Positions 12,866 to 23,829 of a DNA stretch of 64,000 nt are shown piece by piece. The position numbers and the translations under genes were made by a program. Below the pieces are notes generated by a model, which was given only the letters and a program-made list of their open reading frames with translations, searched no databases and was not told the origin of the DNA. This stretch comes from Campanula takesimana. Its lineage: Eukaryota; Streptophyta; Magnoliopsida; Asterales; Campanulaceae. Each line of letters starts with the position of its first letter. Position 1 is the first letter of the stretch. The stretch spans positions 1 to 64,000 of the forward strand of contig JAOWBW010001462.1 in NCBI GenBank assembly GCA_026119855.1, given 5' to 3'.

Positions 12866-14080
12866 ATGGCACCAAAGAAATCAATCGATCTTGCTTCTAC
12901 TTCTACAGCTTCCAAACCTTTGAAGCCTGATATGGTATGAATTTCTGAACCCTAACTCAGTTTATTTCATTTGTCCGCCATTGTTGAAGCTTAAAAGCTT
13001 GTTCATCTTCCTTTGATCATTTTATGCTTTTTCTTCGAATTTTTGGTTGGCCTGAACTCACATTGTCCTATATATACTGTTTGATTACTTTATTTTGTGA
13101 TTTGTGTTCAATTCTTGGGCAAAATCGATTTTGGGGTTATTTGGTGTTCTTGCGCAGTCGTGCAGATTCTGGGTTCATGTGTTGTTATTTGTCTTAATTT
13201 ATTTAGAACTTTGTTAGGATCTGCCCTTTGTGGTCATTTTGGTTTAATTCTTTCACATTTTGGTTAAGATTTTGTTTTGCATATTCTATCACATCTGAGA
13301 GATATCGGTTTCATAAAAACCGAGAATGAGAAAAGGTAAGTCAGTTTACTCAAACCGCTCAGGTATGATATTGCAATTTAGTCCCTACTTTATGTCACTT
13401 CATTCTTTAAGGATCTATATGCAATTATCTATTCCGCATTAAATGCGAATCGACAGGTACACTGACAGTTAAGTTTCCTTCAGCCGTCATGCCCGCTCCA
13501 CTACCTGAGGTGGTTAATTGAGTATAAAAGACAAACCATTTTTCAATCTAACTTTTTAACTTCTTACTCTTTTTAGCAAAAAACCCCTTCTCTCTCCTCT
13601 GCTCACACTCTCCACTCTCTGTTCTCACTCAAATTTTCTTACTTAAACGATTTTTTTTATGGCACCAAAGAAATCAATCGATCTTGCTTCTACTTCTACA
13701 TCTTCCAAACCTTCGAAGCCTGATATGGTATGAATTTCTGAACCCTAACTCAATTTATTTCATTTGTCTGCCATTGTTGAAGCTTAAAAGCTTGTTCATC
13801 TTCCTTTGATCATTTTATGCTTTTTCTTCGAATTTTTGGTTGGCCTGAACTCACATTGTCCTATATATACTGTTTGATTACTTTATTTTGTGATTTGTGT
13901 TCAATTCTTGGGCAAAATCGATTTTGGGGTTATTTGGTGTTCTTGCGCAGTCGTGCAGATTCTGGGTTCATGTGTTGTTATTTGTCTTAATTTATTTAGA
14001 ACTTTGTTAGGATCTGCCCTTTGTGGTCATTTTGGTTTAATTCTTTCACATTTTGGTTAAGATTTTGTTTTGCATATTCT
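12496..14080 (+). repeat. Tandem duplication of promoter, leader and first exon
   Basis: About 794 bp is repeated head to tail: copy 1 at 12496-13289, copy 2 at 13290 to about 14080. The copies differ at only a few bases. Each contains the TATA box (12729 and 13523), the CT-rich leader, the 69-base first exon (12866-12934 and 13659-13727), a splice donor and part of the intron. Only copy 2 runs on into the acceptor at 14313-14314. Confidence 0.93.
13523..13530 (+). promoter_or_regulatory. TATA box of second envelope-like promoter copy
   Basis: TATAAAAG lies 136 bp before the ATG at 13659. It is the duplicated counterpart of 12729-12736. Confidence 0.5.
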
Positions 14081-17000
14081 TACTCTGTTCTTCGTGCATT
14101 CAAACTCTTTTTCAAAATTTTCCCTCTTTGATCCGTTTTATTTTTACTGTTCTCTCAATTTTTATTTTTACATTTTTACCTTTACTCTCCTGGACCGCAT
14201 GTTTTCATTGTTAGGATTCCTCGTTATAATTTGTAAATCTTACTCAAACCGCGGTTTGCTTAAGGTTTCAAACTGCCATTCTTCAAATTATTTCTAACTT
14301 AGAATATTTTTCAGGATCCTTCAAACTTAGTACCCGGCTCTAGGATACTAGAAGAGGAAGTTAAACAAGATGCAGTTGGAAGGAAGCTCCTTAAACTGCT
14401 GAATGATGCGAAGCTGCTCCCTCTATTTCTCATGGACGAACCTCAGTTCATGACTATCATCTGTGCTGAATTTTTTGAAAATGGGATTGCTACTGATGCA
14501 GCTTTGTTGGACGTAAGGGGAGAACAAATCAGAGACATAGAAAAAGGTCAGGTGAAGTATGAGGATGCTATCAAGTTCACCGTCTGTGGCAAAGAAGTGA
14601 TCTTAACCGCTTCCAAAATTGCAGTCCTAGCAGGACTTGAGAATTCTGGTGTTTTGGAGATTAAACCGGAGGTTCTGAGCAATACAACTATGGAGTTGAT
14701 TGGAGTTAATTCTTTATCCACCAAGAATTCCTCCAAAAAGGACTTTGGAGAAGTAATGGCTCATTTATGTGAATTAGTTGATTCTGGAGTAATGTGCAAA
14801 AATGGGAATCACAATAACTTTACTAGTGAACAGTATGCTTACTGTGTGGCAATTCTTAAAGGGAAGAAACTGCACTGGCCCAAAGTTGTGATGAAGGAGA
14901 TCATCAATGCCCTAAACCGCCTCCATGCCGCTAAATCCGCTGGGAAGTCTAAGATCAGGACCCACTGCAGGCTTCTGACCAAGTTCTTGCATCAAGATGT
15001 AGATATCTTCAAATTCAGTTCAGATAACAAAGACTATTGGTTGGATCCAATTGAGAAGTCAGTGTATGGGTTGTCAAAGCTCGATGCATTCAGAACCGTG
15101 TTTGGATGGCGGTATGCACAGGCAGTTTGGAATGAGGATTCATTACCTGAAGTTGAACGTGGTCCATTTCCTGAGGCTCGGCTCAACAAGTCTGGGAAAC
15201 CGTATGCTGGTGCCATTGCTGACCAGGCCCATGCTACGAAATTAAGAAATGAGAATCAGACCGCTACTTTGAACAGATTAGGTTTAAGCCATCTTGCCCA
15301 GACCACGGTACAGGCTGAGGGGGAGCCTGCGGTTGAGGGGGAGCCTGCAGTTCGGTCTAAACCTGCGGCTCATTCTAAGGAAACCGCTGCTCCAAGGAAG
15401 AGAAAGGGAACCACTCAAATCCCTTCAATTATTACAAAGGCTGACCTATTCAAACCGCCCTCTAAACCCTTCCAAACAAACCTCTAAACCCTCTTCTTTA
15501 ACCTTTTTTCCCCCTATCAGACTATCACCTACTCTCTCTAAACCTATCACTTCTAAACCCTCCATCCCAAAACCTCAAATTAAACCTCTCTCCCCATTAC
15601 ATCAGAATGTGGAGAAATCCCTCAACTTTGCAATGGATGCCTCCTCTCTCAAAGCTGCCAAAGCCAAATCTATTCCAGAACTCATTCCTTCACCTCATCT
15701 TTTCATTCCTATCTCCTCTCCTCCTAAACCTCCAACCTCTAAACCGCCCTCTGTTCAGTTCACTGATGAACAGTTGGCTGCCATTTATAATGCCCTTACA
15801 AACCTTAAACATTCTTTTCAAACCAAGCCTGAGCAGACCGAAGTGTCTGAGGTTGCGGTACAGCATGATCAAACCGAAGTATTTGAGGCTGCGGCTATGC
15901 CTGAGCAGACTGATGTGTCTGAGGCACTTGGTGAACCTGAGCAAGACATTGAAATCCTTGAGGTTCAACCGCCAAAGAAAAGAGGAAGGTTAGTGAAGAA
16001 AAGTGATTTTGTGGAACATTGGCAGTCAAGGCCACCAGGAGCAGTAGACTTCAGTGAGGCTGATTACAAAAGAGATCATTCACCTCATGAAGGCTCATTT
16101 GCTAAGGAGCTAAGGAAAAGGGCTGAAATGAGGAAGGCAAGCATCGATCCTATGATGATTGAGGACTCACCTCCAACACTTAAGAGAAAATTGAAGTTTA
16201 ACTCACCAGAGCACACTCCGTCTCCGGTTCAGTCATCTCCAGTTCAACCAGGATCTAGTCATTCATCTCCAGACTTACCGTATGCTGCAGCGGTTTTACC
16301 ATCACCAGTTCTCTCAATTGCTCAACCTTCGGTTTCTACATTTTTGGCTCAACCATCTTCTTCGGTTCAACTGCTAGCTTTAACTGAAGTTCAACCGTCG
16401 GTTCTATCTACTGCTTCTCCTTCGGCTCAGACAACGGTTTTAATTATCAAACCGAAAACAAGGAAAAGGAAGAATGCTGCAGAACTGGCTTCCTACTTGA
16501 AGCGGTTCAAATCAGAGACTTCAAGGGATAGAAGGGCTGGGGCTCGTGCTCGTGCCGCTGCTAAAGCCGAAGAAAGGTTTCTCAAGTCAGGCCGCCCTAA
16601 CCCTTATGCAATTTTTCCCAAAGATGATATGGAAGCCGTTGTGGACCAAATCATTCTAGCCGCTGCAGAATAGCTCTTGGCTGAAATAGCCTATCAGGTT
16701 ATGAATGATCCCACTCTTGCCTCCAAATTCTTTCTGTTCTTTAATTGTCTTTGCATTCCCAATCTCTATAGAATATTCATTGTGCCTTCTCCTTCCATCT
16801 TTCTCTATGATGACTATATGAGATATGATGCTCCTCCTCCCCCTCCCAAACCGAAATTATTCCTTATAACTTTTCCCTTCCTTTTGACCCCATAGAATTT
16901 GAAACCGCCATTAGGGTGTCTATGGGTGAAACCTTAGAAGATGCACATACTCTCCTGAAAGGCAAATCTAAACTGCATTCTTCTCCTTCCCATCACACCA

Positions 17001-17689
17001 ATGATACCATCTCTCTTTCTTCCGATGATGAGTCTGTGCCAGACTACACTCCTTCTGAATGAACCTCCTCCTTCAGTTTCTTCCTATCCAGTTTTACCAC
17101 TTCGTGCCTCAACCGCCGATTTGATAGAAGCGGTTAGAAACATTCAGTTTCATCATCAAGCCGCCACTTCTCGGTTTGACACTCATCTCCTCACTATTCA
17201 GTCTGATCTTGATGCCATTAAGGGGGAGAGAGTGAATGATATTTTTGAGATCAAAAATATGCTGAAAGGAGTTTTGGAAATCAACTTGCCCTTCAAGACA
17301 TGGTCAGAACCAACCATGAGATTTATTCCTTAAAGCAGCAGGCAGTTGATACCAGGATGGACTCTATTGAAGGAAAGCTTGACATCTTGGCTCAGCATTC
17401 ATTTGACAGCTCTGAGCACTTATTGCTTAGAACCGGCAGTCTGGTCAGACAAACTGCTGCTATTGAATCTAGAATCAATGAACCGACTGTGGTTCGGCTT
17501 CGTGCAGCAGATTTGGTCATTGAAACCGCCCATGCCTCCGGTTCTAGAAATGCTGCCCAATTCAACAATGCTAATGTTGATCCAGCCGCCCAAGATCAAG
17601 CTGCAGTTGATGATCAAGCCGCGCAAGCCAATATTGCTGAAAATGCTGAAGAAGTTATAGCTCCTGCTGCTGGTGATGAGATAGACTAG
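13659..17689 (+). pseudogene. Envelope-like gene of element D, two exons, frameshifted
   Basis: Exon 1 (13659-13727; duplicate at 12866-12934) encodes 23 residues starting MAPKKSIDLAS. A GT donor follows at 13728 and a TTTTTCAG acceptor ends at 14314. Exon 2 opens in phase 0 with DPSNLVPG and reads to 15487. The reading then shifts frame near 15480, meets TAG at 16671-16673, and is broken again by about 17080 and 17330 before ending at 17687-17689. Residues shared with element E include HLC, CKNG, a WP pair and KxRTHCRLLTK. The rest is Pro/Ser-rich with a basic stretch (RDRRAGARARAAAKAEER) and a C-terminal coiled-coil-like region. No clear signal peptide or membrane anchor was seen in the N-terminal part. 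'Envelope-like' is the customary name for this ORF in Sireviruses; its function is unknown. Confidence 0.8.
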
Positions 17690-18156
17690 ATTGTAATTTC
17701 TAAGTCTTTTGTGTTTTCTCTTATAATTCATGTACTTTGTAAGTTTCAAACCTTTATGATTGAATTATAATGAGAATGACTGCATAGCATTCTGTTTCCA
17801 AAACTTTGTTTATTCAAACTGCTTGTTTGTGAAACAATGCTTGCATTTCTTAAAACTTCATGCACTACATTCATCATGAAAATACTTTTAAGTGCATTGT
17901 GTTTTAAACATTCAGTTTAAACATGCATTTCTGATTCTCAAAATCATATCATTCTATATGCATCTGAATGCATTTCTTTTCTATCTTTTTTTATTTCCTT
18001 TGTTTTTGATAGATTAGAAATATATGATCTAGCATAGTGTGTGCATTGACTTGGGACATGCAATTTCATGAAATTTATTTCGGACATGTTCTTACCAAGT
18101 ACAATGTTTTGCTATTATCATAGTGTGGTAATGGCATCAATCAAATAGGGGGAGAT
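17690..18156 (+). promoter_or_regulatory. Conserved pre-polypurine block and PPT of element D
   Basis: This non-coding stretch ends in the polypurine tract AGGGGGAGAT directly before the LTR. The last 200 bases match the corresponding region of element E in several blocks (GTGTGCATTGACTTG, CAAGTACAATG, GGTAATGGCATCAATCA), although LTRs and words of the two elements differ. Sireviruses are known for conserved motifs upstream of the PPT. Confidence 0.7.
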
Positions 18157-19620
18157 TGTTAGGATTCATTGTTAGTACACCCACTTAATTTGATTGATCC
18201 ATGCCACATGTCTTTTTATGGACTTTAGGACCGCATGTAATGAAGTTCTACTTCAATTTTTAGATAAGTTCATTTCTAGATTTTTGATTGTCTAGGCTGA
18301 GTATTGTTCGGTTTTATACCTTAGCGGTTTAGTGCTTCAAGCCGTCATCTTGAGACCGCCAGCATGGAGTCCTTCAGTTTTCATCAAACTGCAGTCTGCA
18401 TGTTTGATGAAACCGCCCATCAAGATCATCCTTCAAACCACTCCTATGCTTGGTGAAACCGCAGAGCAGTTATTGAAGAATTAAAGATATGTCATTTATT
18501 CCTTAGACAAACATTCCCTTTTTAACCGTAAAAGAATGTTGTTATGTCATGTCAAAATAACTCTAAGTTAACTTGGAGTTTCTGCAAGGAATGTCGGTTT
18601 GTCTATCAGTTTGAATTGTTTACCGTTAGTCCTTTCTGCAACTAAGGACAAATGTCAGGTAGTGGTGCAACAACTACTTAGGACTACAAGACAAAACCAA
18701 GGACGAAAATGACAGCTCAACCAATGGGATTTCGACAGCACTGTACCCTTCAAATTTGATTCAAATCTTTACCCAACGGTCACAAGGGTGCTCTGCCTAT
18801 AAATAGCCTCCATTATTCAACAATGAAGGTTGCTGAGCTTCAAGAGATTCATTCCCAAGTGTTCAAGTTTGCTTTGAAGATTCAAACCCAGATATTCATA
18901 TCTTCAAACCATCTCCTTAGCAAACCCAGTTTTCTTCATCAAAGCTTCAAGCCTAACAACCTTTCATACTCAGCCTTTACACCAAAAGACTTCTATTTGC
19001 TCAACCATCATTTAGATACTTAGAGCATTTGATTTCTTTTCACACACACACCCGATTTATATGATCACATAGATTATATACTTCGAAAACATCGGTTGTT
19101 ATTATAGCTTAGGTTAGACTTATTGTTTAGAGTTTAGATTCATCTTGTAAAACCTCCTCTAAATTAATACAAGTCCAGTAGCCATTAGAAAATCCTAGAC
19201 TAACCATCTAGGTAGAGGACGTAGTTCATTTAAGAACGAACCTCTTCAATTTGTGTGTTTGATCTTTATTTTTTGTCTTGATATTTATCTTTCTTGTTTG
19301 TGGTCTTTAACTTGTCTCCATATACGAAATGACTTGAAAGATGAATTGTGTTTTCCTTTGAAATTTAAGCTTAACTATTCAGTTGCATCATAGTGTTTTC
19401 TCAACCTGAGTCAAACCTCCCAACTCTTTAACTAACCTATTTGGCCAAACCGCAAACTCCGCTGTGCATTTTATCAGTTCGGTTCTTGTGCTTTGAACCG
19501 CAGTTGGCCAAACTGATAAGTACTCGGTTGATTTTAAGGGTATTTTTAAAAAAAGTTTTGGACCGCTATTCACCCCCCCCTCTAGCGGTTCTATACCCTT
19601 GTTGCCCTCTGGGACCAACA
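18157..19620 (+). repeat. 3' LTR of element D
   Basis: The 1464 bp LTR runs from TGTTAGGATTC to GGGACCAACA. A TATA box lies at 18798-18805. AACCGC and GCGGTT words are scattered through it. Its last 50 bases resemble, in reverse complement, the left end of element E, confirming that the two belong to one group. Confidence 0.9.
18798..18805 (+). promoter_or_regulatory. TATA box of the D LTR
   Basis: TATAAATA in the context CCTATAAATAGCC; element E has the same context on the minus strand at 58745-58752. Confidence 0.65.
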
Positions 19621-20064
19621 AATATGACTATGGCCGGGTTGTAGGATCACCCCCCATGGCTCTCCTAGGCCCCCGGCCCTCTCCTACACACTATTTTGTG
19701 TTCTCTATTGATATCCTAACTTTCTCCTTTTGGGTACACAATATTCTGGACGAACTTATGCTTATATAGCAGTACAAGGAAGTCCTAAACCAAATACATG
19801 TGGGAAACCTAGAAAAAATAGCACTTTCCCGAAATTCTGACCAGGCACCAGGCGCCCGCCTGGAGTGACCCAGGCGCCCGCTTACTCCTCTCACCAGCGT
19901 CTGCTCCTTTCTGCCAAGACCGGGTGCCCGCCTGGTATGGTCCAGGCGCCCGCCTGCTTCCCTGTGCGGTTTTCCTACTCCGTTTTGGTCTCCTCCAATC
20001 CCCCATTGGTTTGCACTCCTTTGACTCCTTGTCCCATTTTGGTTTTAGGACTCCACTCCCAACA
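19621..20064 (-). repeat. 3' LTR of H, truncated by the insertion of D
   Basis: It matches 21421-21864 nearly base for base, then ends CACTCCCAACA at 20064. A TATA box (CTATATAAG, minus strand) lies at 19761-19769. Its palindrome cassette starts at 19849, 19871, 19921 and 19943. The rest of this LTR lies left of element D, outside the window. Confidence 0.9.
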
Positions 20065-21117
20065 ATCTCCCACCTGGAGACTAAAACCATAAGCGTAGTA
20101 ATCGTCCCTGTCAAGCTCGCACCACGAAGATGACCTCCTTTGAATATTGTAACACCGTGCACTAATCTTCTCCATTGTGTTGATGATAAGCCTCCACGCT
20201 CCACCACTACACCATGTTGAGCCTCCACGCTCCTCCACCATGAGCCTCCACGCTAAAGTATTAAGACGAGTTGAAACCAAGCGATGCTTCAACCTCTCCG
20301 TGTTAGATACTTCTTGCCTCCCCAAATCAACTTCTACCTTGATTTATTTGCAAGACTAACTTCGCCTTCTCCCTCCTAGATCCACTCCCCTTGCAATGCT
20401 TCCCATGAAACTCGAACACACCTTGCTTCTTGCATTGTTTTCTTGTGGTCTTTTCTCGCTCTCTGTTAGGAACTTGTGACTGTCTCCTTGCTGATCAGCT
20501 ACACATTGTCACCTCTCCACCCTAACACACCATTTATTGATGTCTCTCCCTTTTACACCAATAGGCCGGTCTTTGCCCCTCTCGCTCCCACCTGGAACGA
20601 ATTTGATGTTGTCGGTAGAGTACAACATCCTCCTAACCCCCATCCGTCATTTGCGAGAAGTTCTCCTCTTCTCACGTGGTCAAACCGGCTTATACCACTC
20701 ACCTTTGCATCGTCGGTTGCTTACGCAAGTGCCTGATGCATTCCTCCTTTCTTTCATATTTTTCTCCAAGCACCTTGACTACCCCAAGATCCCTTAAACA
20801 CCTCCAGATCCGATCTCTGCATCTCCAAATTCCACCTCGAATTTCTGAAGATCTCATAAGAAACAAACGAACTTTTCGGACTTTCTGATCTTCCGCACGA
20901 TCGTTGACCTATTTGGCACGTGTCTTGCTTTAACCATAAACCCTAGAAGCTCTCAGATCCCTGCACATCTTCCACACGAAGAATCTGCACTGTACGAAAT
21001 TTGCACCTGCGCTCCACCGAGCCTGCACATGCATTGCACGAATTCTGCACGTGCGCTGCACGAAAATCTGTTGTCGCTTTTTCTTCACCTTGGATCTCCC
21101 CTAGATCTTGAATCAAA
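20065..21117 (-). other. Internal region of H
   Basis: The minus strand begins after the primer site and ends in the polypurine tract CAGGTGGGAGAT. A short repeat (GAGCCTCCACGCT) occurs three times near 20190-20255. Open frames here are short, overlap on both strands and show no known domain. I see no coding gene. Confidence 0.6.
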
Positions 21118-21129
21118 GCTCTGATACCA
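21118..21129 (-). other. Primer binding site of H
   Basis: The minus strand reads TGGTATCAGAGC, complementary to the 3' end of initiator methionine tRNA, two bases after the LTR end (CCTTAACA). Confidence 0.85.
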
Positions 21130-21131
21130 GT

Positions 21132-21864
21132 TGTTAAGGAATTGGGGGGATCTCCGCATCCACTAGCCCATACTAGCAGTCATTAATATGGAGAAATAAA
21201 TCAACACATGAATAATATGAAAGAACAGGAATACCATAATTTGTTAACCCGGTTCACCACCACCACGTGGCTACATTCGGAGGCCCCAAGCCAGGATATC
21301 ACTATAATAATATGTTTGATTGTTATAATTTACATATGCACTCACACAGATCTAGCATAGTAACTCTCCATGAACAACCCTCTCCTACATATTATTATCT
21401 CTCCCCAAGAACACACAAACAATATGACTATGGCCGGGTTGTAGGATCGCCCCCCATGGCTCTCCTAGGCCTCCGGCCCCCTCCTACACACTATTTTGTG
21501 TTCTCTCTTGATATCTTAACTTTCTCCTTTTGGGTACACAATATTCTGGACGACCTTATGCTTATATAGCAGTACAAGGAAGTCCTAAACCAAATACATG
21601 TGGGAAACCTAGAAAAAACAGCACTTTCCCGAAATTCTGACGCGGCACCAGGCGCCCGCCTGGAGTGACCCAGGCGCCCGCTTACTCCTCTCGCCAGCGT
21701 CTGCTCCTTTCTGCCAAGACCGGGCGCCCACCTGGTATGGTCCAGGCGCCCGCCTGCTTCCCTGTGCGGTTTTCCTACTCCCTTTTGGTCTCCTCCCATC
21801 CCCCATTGGTTTGCACTCCTTTGCCTCCTTGTCCCCTTTTTGTTTTAGGACTCCACTCCCAACA
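21132..21864 (-). repeat. 5' LTR of H
   Basis: A full 733 bp LTR, forward TGTTAAGGAATT to CTCCCAACA. On the minus strand a TATA box (CTATATAAG) lies at 21561-21569. Confidence 0.9.
21649..21756 (-). promoter_or_regulatory. Four-palindrome cassette of H (GGCGCC core)
   Basis: Units with core GGCGCC, such as CAGGCGCCCGCCTG, start at 21649, 21671, 21721 and 21743. Spacings are 22, 50 and 22 bp. The nearest unit is 80 bp upstream of the TATA box on the minus strand. Geometry equals that of Copia A, Copia B and Gypsy C, although the palindrome sequence differs. Confidence 0.75.
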
Positions 21865-22562
21865 ATACAAAAAGTTGCAATTAAACAAGATGACAGAAAA
21901 CAAACTGATCTAACCAAAATATTATCCCAGTTATTACATAAACAACAAAACCAAAGATAAAGATCAAAGAACAAGAATAAATCAAGATCAATTTCCCCTT
22001 GTGTGGGGTGATCCCGAACCAATACTAGCAGCAGCTACTTCTTCACCAACTTCTCTCCCTTTTGACTAGAATGTATAGTCATCAGAGAGTGTAGTTGCAC
22101 TCTAATCTGCTTGAGACTTTCAGTGTAAGCTTGAGATGAAGCATCCTAGACTACTTAAAGAGATGCAGTGTGGGCCTCAGAAGCTTGAATAGCTGAGTCA
22201 AGAGCCTTCAAGTTTGTAGCAAAAGACATCCAAAATAAATTTGTAGAACTAAATAGTATATATAAGCCTATATAACATTGAAACTATCGTTTTTATACTT
22301 AAATCGAATTGCGCTTCTAAAATTCATTTTTCCTTAAGCAAAGCAAAAACTCGTTGAATATAAGATTTTGTGTTTTAAATTATATATTTGAATTGATATA
22401 TTAAGAAAAAATAAGATTGTATTTTGTGTGTTGGATGGAAATCAAAAGAAAATATACTTTTCCTATTGGGATAATACAATTCAGTGGGTGTGAAAATGAC
22501 CAAAATGTGTGTTGTGCCAAAAACATCCTCTCTGTCATCTATCTTTATGTCTTAACCACCTC
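21865..22562. other. Stretch without a clear gene, possible retroelement remnant
   Basis: On the minus strand, about 22050-22230, a short Ala/Gln/Ser-rich helical reading is interrupted by stops. It resembles the coiled-coil tail of an envelope-like or gag gene. It cannot be assigned to a family. The remainder is AT-rich with no feature seen. Confidence 0.3.
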
Positions 22563-22909
22563 AACCTTACCAGGGCCGGTCCTAGCCTTTTATAGGCCCT
22601 GGGCAAACTTGGAAAAAAAGCCCTAATTTTTTTTATGATAGTCACATATTATTTTTATTAAAAATTCTATTTTGTATAATTTCATAATATGAAACTATAA
22701 AAACTACTCCCTTTGTCCCTAAATGAGTGTTAATTTTCAAGAAGAGAAAATTACCACCTAATCCCCCATTCTAACTAAAATTACCATCTAATCCAAGGCC
22801 ATATTTCCATTTACCATCTAGTCCAAGCTAAATTTCATATTTACCACCTAGTCCATTAAAATTATTAAATCACGAAACTACCCTAATATAAATAAAACCC
22901 CACCCCTCT

Positions 22910-23800
22910 CCTCCCTTTCACGCACACACGCACGCCCCCACTCTCTCTCTAAGCCCGGCGACCCAGACCTCCCCGTCACCACCGGCGACCTTTCTCCCGT
23001 CACCACCGGCGACCCCACCCCTAACCCCGGCGACCCACACCTCCCCTAGCCCCGACGACCTTTCTCCCGTCACCGGCGCAACCTTTCTTCTCCCCTAAAC
23101 CCGGCAACAACTTCCCTCCCCACCTCCGGCAACCCACCCCTCCTCTAACACCGCCGACGACTCCCCTCCCCCTCCCCCATCTCCGGTAAGGTGATAGTGA
23201 GTGAGGGTAACTTTTTGAGGATCTCGCCAGTTTTTTTTCGACGACCATATCTCCCTCTACGGTGAATATTTTTCAGATCTCAACGGTCAGTATGTGCGCC
23301 TAGGTGTGTCGAACCTGCTCCAGAAATTTGAAGACGATCCAACGGTTGATGAATCCGGAATTTGATTTTTTCTGGTCCAGATCGGGAAAGTGACGGGATG
23401 CGATTTTGCTTCGGTTTTTTGCCTTTTGGACGGAATTTTCCCAGGTTTTCTTGCTCTTGGCCGGCGCCTAGGTTTAGGGTAGGTGTGGCCATGACTAGGA
23501 AGGGTATTGGTACAGCTTTGTTTGGTGTGGAATGTGTAAATGGGAGCTCAAATCCCTAATTTGCAAGGAGGGGGGTCAATTGGTGTTGGGGATGCCTCTA
23601 ATCCATCAACATTAAGTGGGGCTATTGCCATGGGGATTAAGGAGGCCATTTCACAAGGTTTGCAAGGAATAAACTTTGGTTTTTCTTCAAAGGCGGCTAT
23701 GGCAGGACAAGGGAACAATTGTAAGCTTGTTTTTTGGATCAATTGGTTTGCTAAGTTCACAGTTATTATTGTAGAGTACGGTGCGATGATTTAATAGATT
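22910..23800 (+). other. GC-rich captured gene-like segment in the Pack-MULE
   Basis: The first part is a CCGGCGACC-rich, C-rich stretch that resembles a plant 5' leader or a Pro-rich exon. From 23460 it offers short open readings, one of them rich in Gly and Ala (23540-23710, with GIKEAISQGLQG), followed by a possible donor site. No known domain is seen and no complete reading frame exists. Confidence 0.35.
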
Positions 23801-23829
23801 GATTTGGTTTGGTTAGTTCACAGTTGTTG

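Larger units (their letters stand above)
6697..19620 (+). mobile_element. Sirevirus-type Ty1/Copia element D
   Basis: Visible parts in order are: the later part of gag, a pol with protease-integrase-reverse transcriptase-RNase H (Copia order), a duplicated leader and first exon, an envelope-like gene, a conserved pre-polypurine block, and a 3' LTR. The 5' LTR and gag start lie left of the window because Copia A is inserted in gag. A long extra gene after pol is the mark of the Sirevirus (Maximus/SIRE) group. The element itself sits in the LTR of H: the sequence after 19620 continues exactly as in the intact H LTR at 21421. The hexamer AACCGC recurs over the whole element. Confidence 0.9.
19621..21864 (-). 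mobile_element. Short LTR element H without gag or pol (left LTR split by D)
   Basis: Two copies of one LTR flank an internal region of only about 1.07 kb. The orientation is minus: an initiator-Met type primer site sits beside the right LTR (21118-21129) and a polypurine tract beside the left one (20065-20080). No gag, integrase or reverse transcriptase can be read inside, so it would depend on another element's proteins. Size fits a small non-autonomous (TRIM/SMART-like) element, but its LTRs are longer than typical for those. Confidence 0.8.

Noticed and set aside
14070..14297. 75-codon open frame
   Set aside because: It lies inside the intron of the D envelope-like gene, is Phe/Leu/Ser-rich and of biased composition.
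19809..20325. Several 100-140 codon frames on both strands in element H
   Set aside because: They lie in or across the LTR and PPT of H, overlap each other on opposite strands and show no domain.
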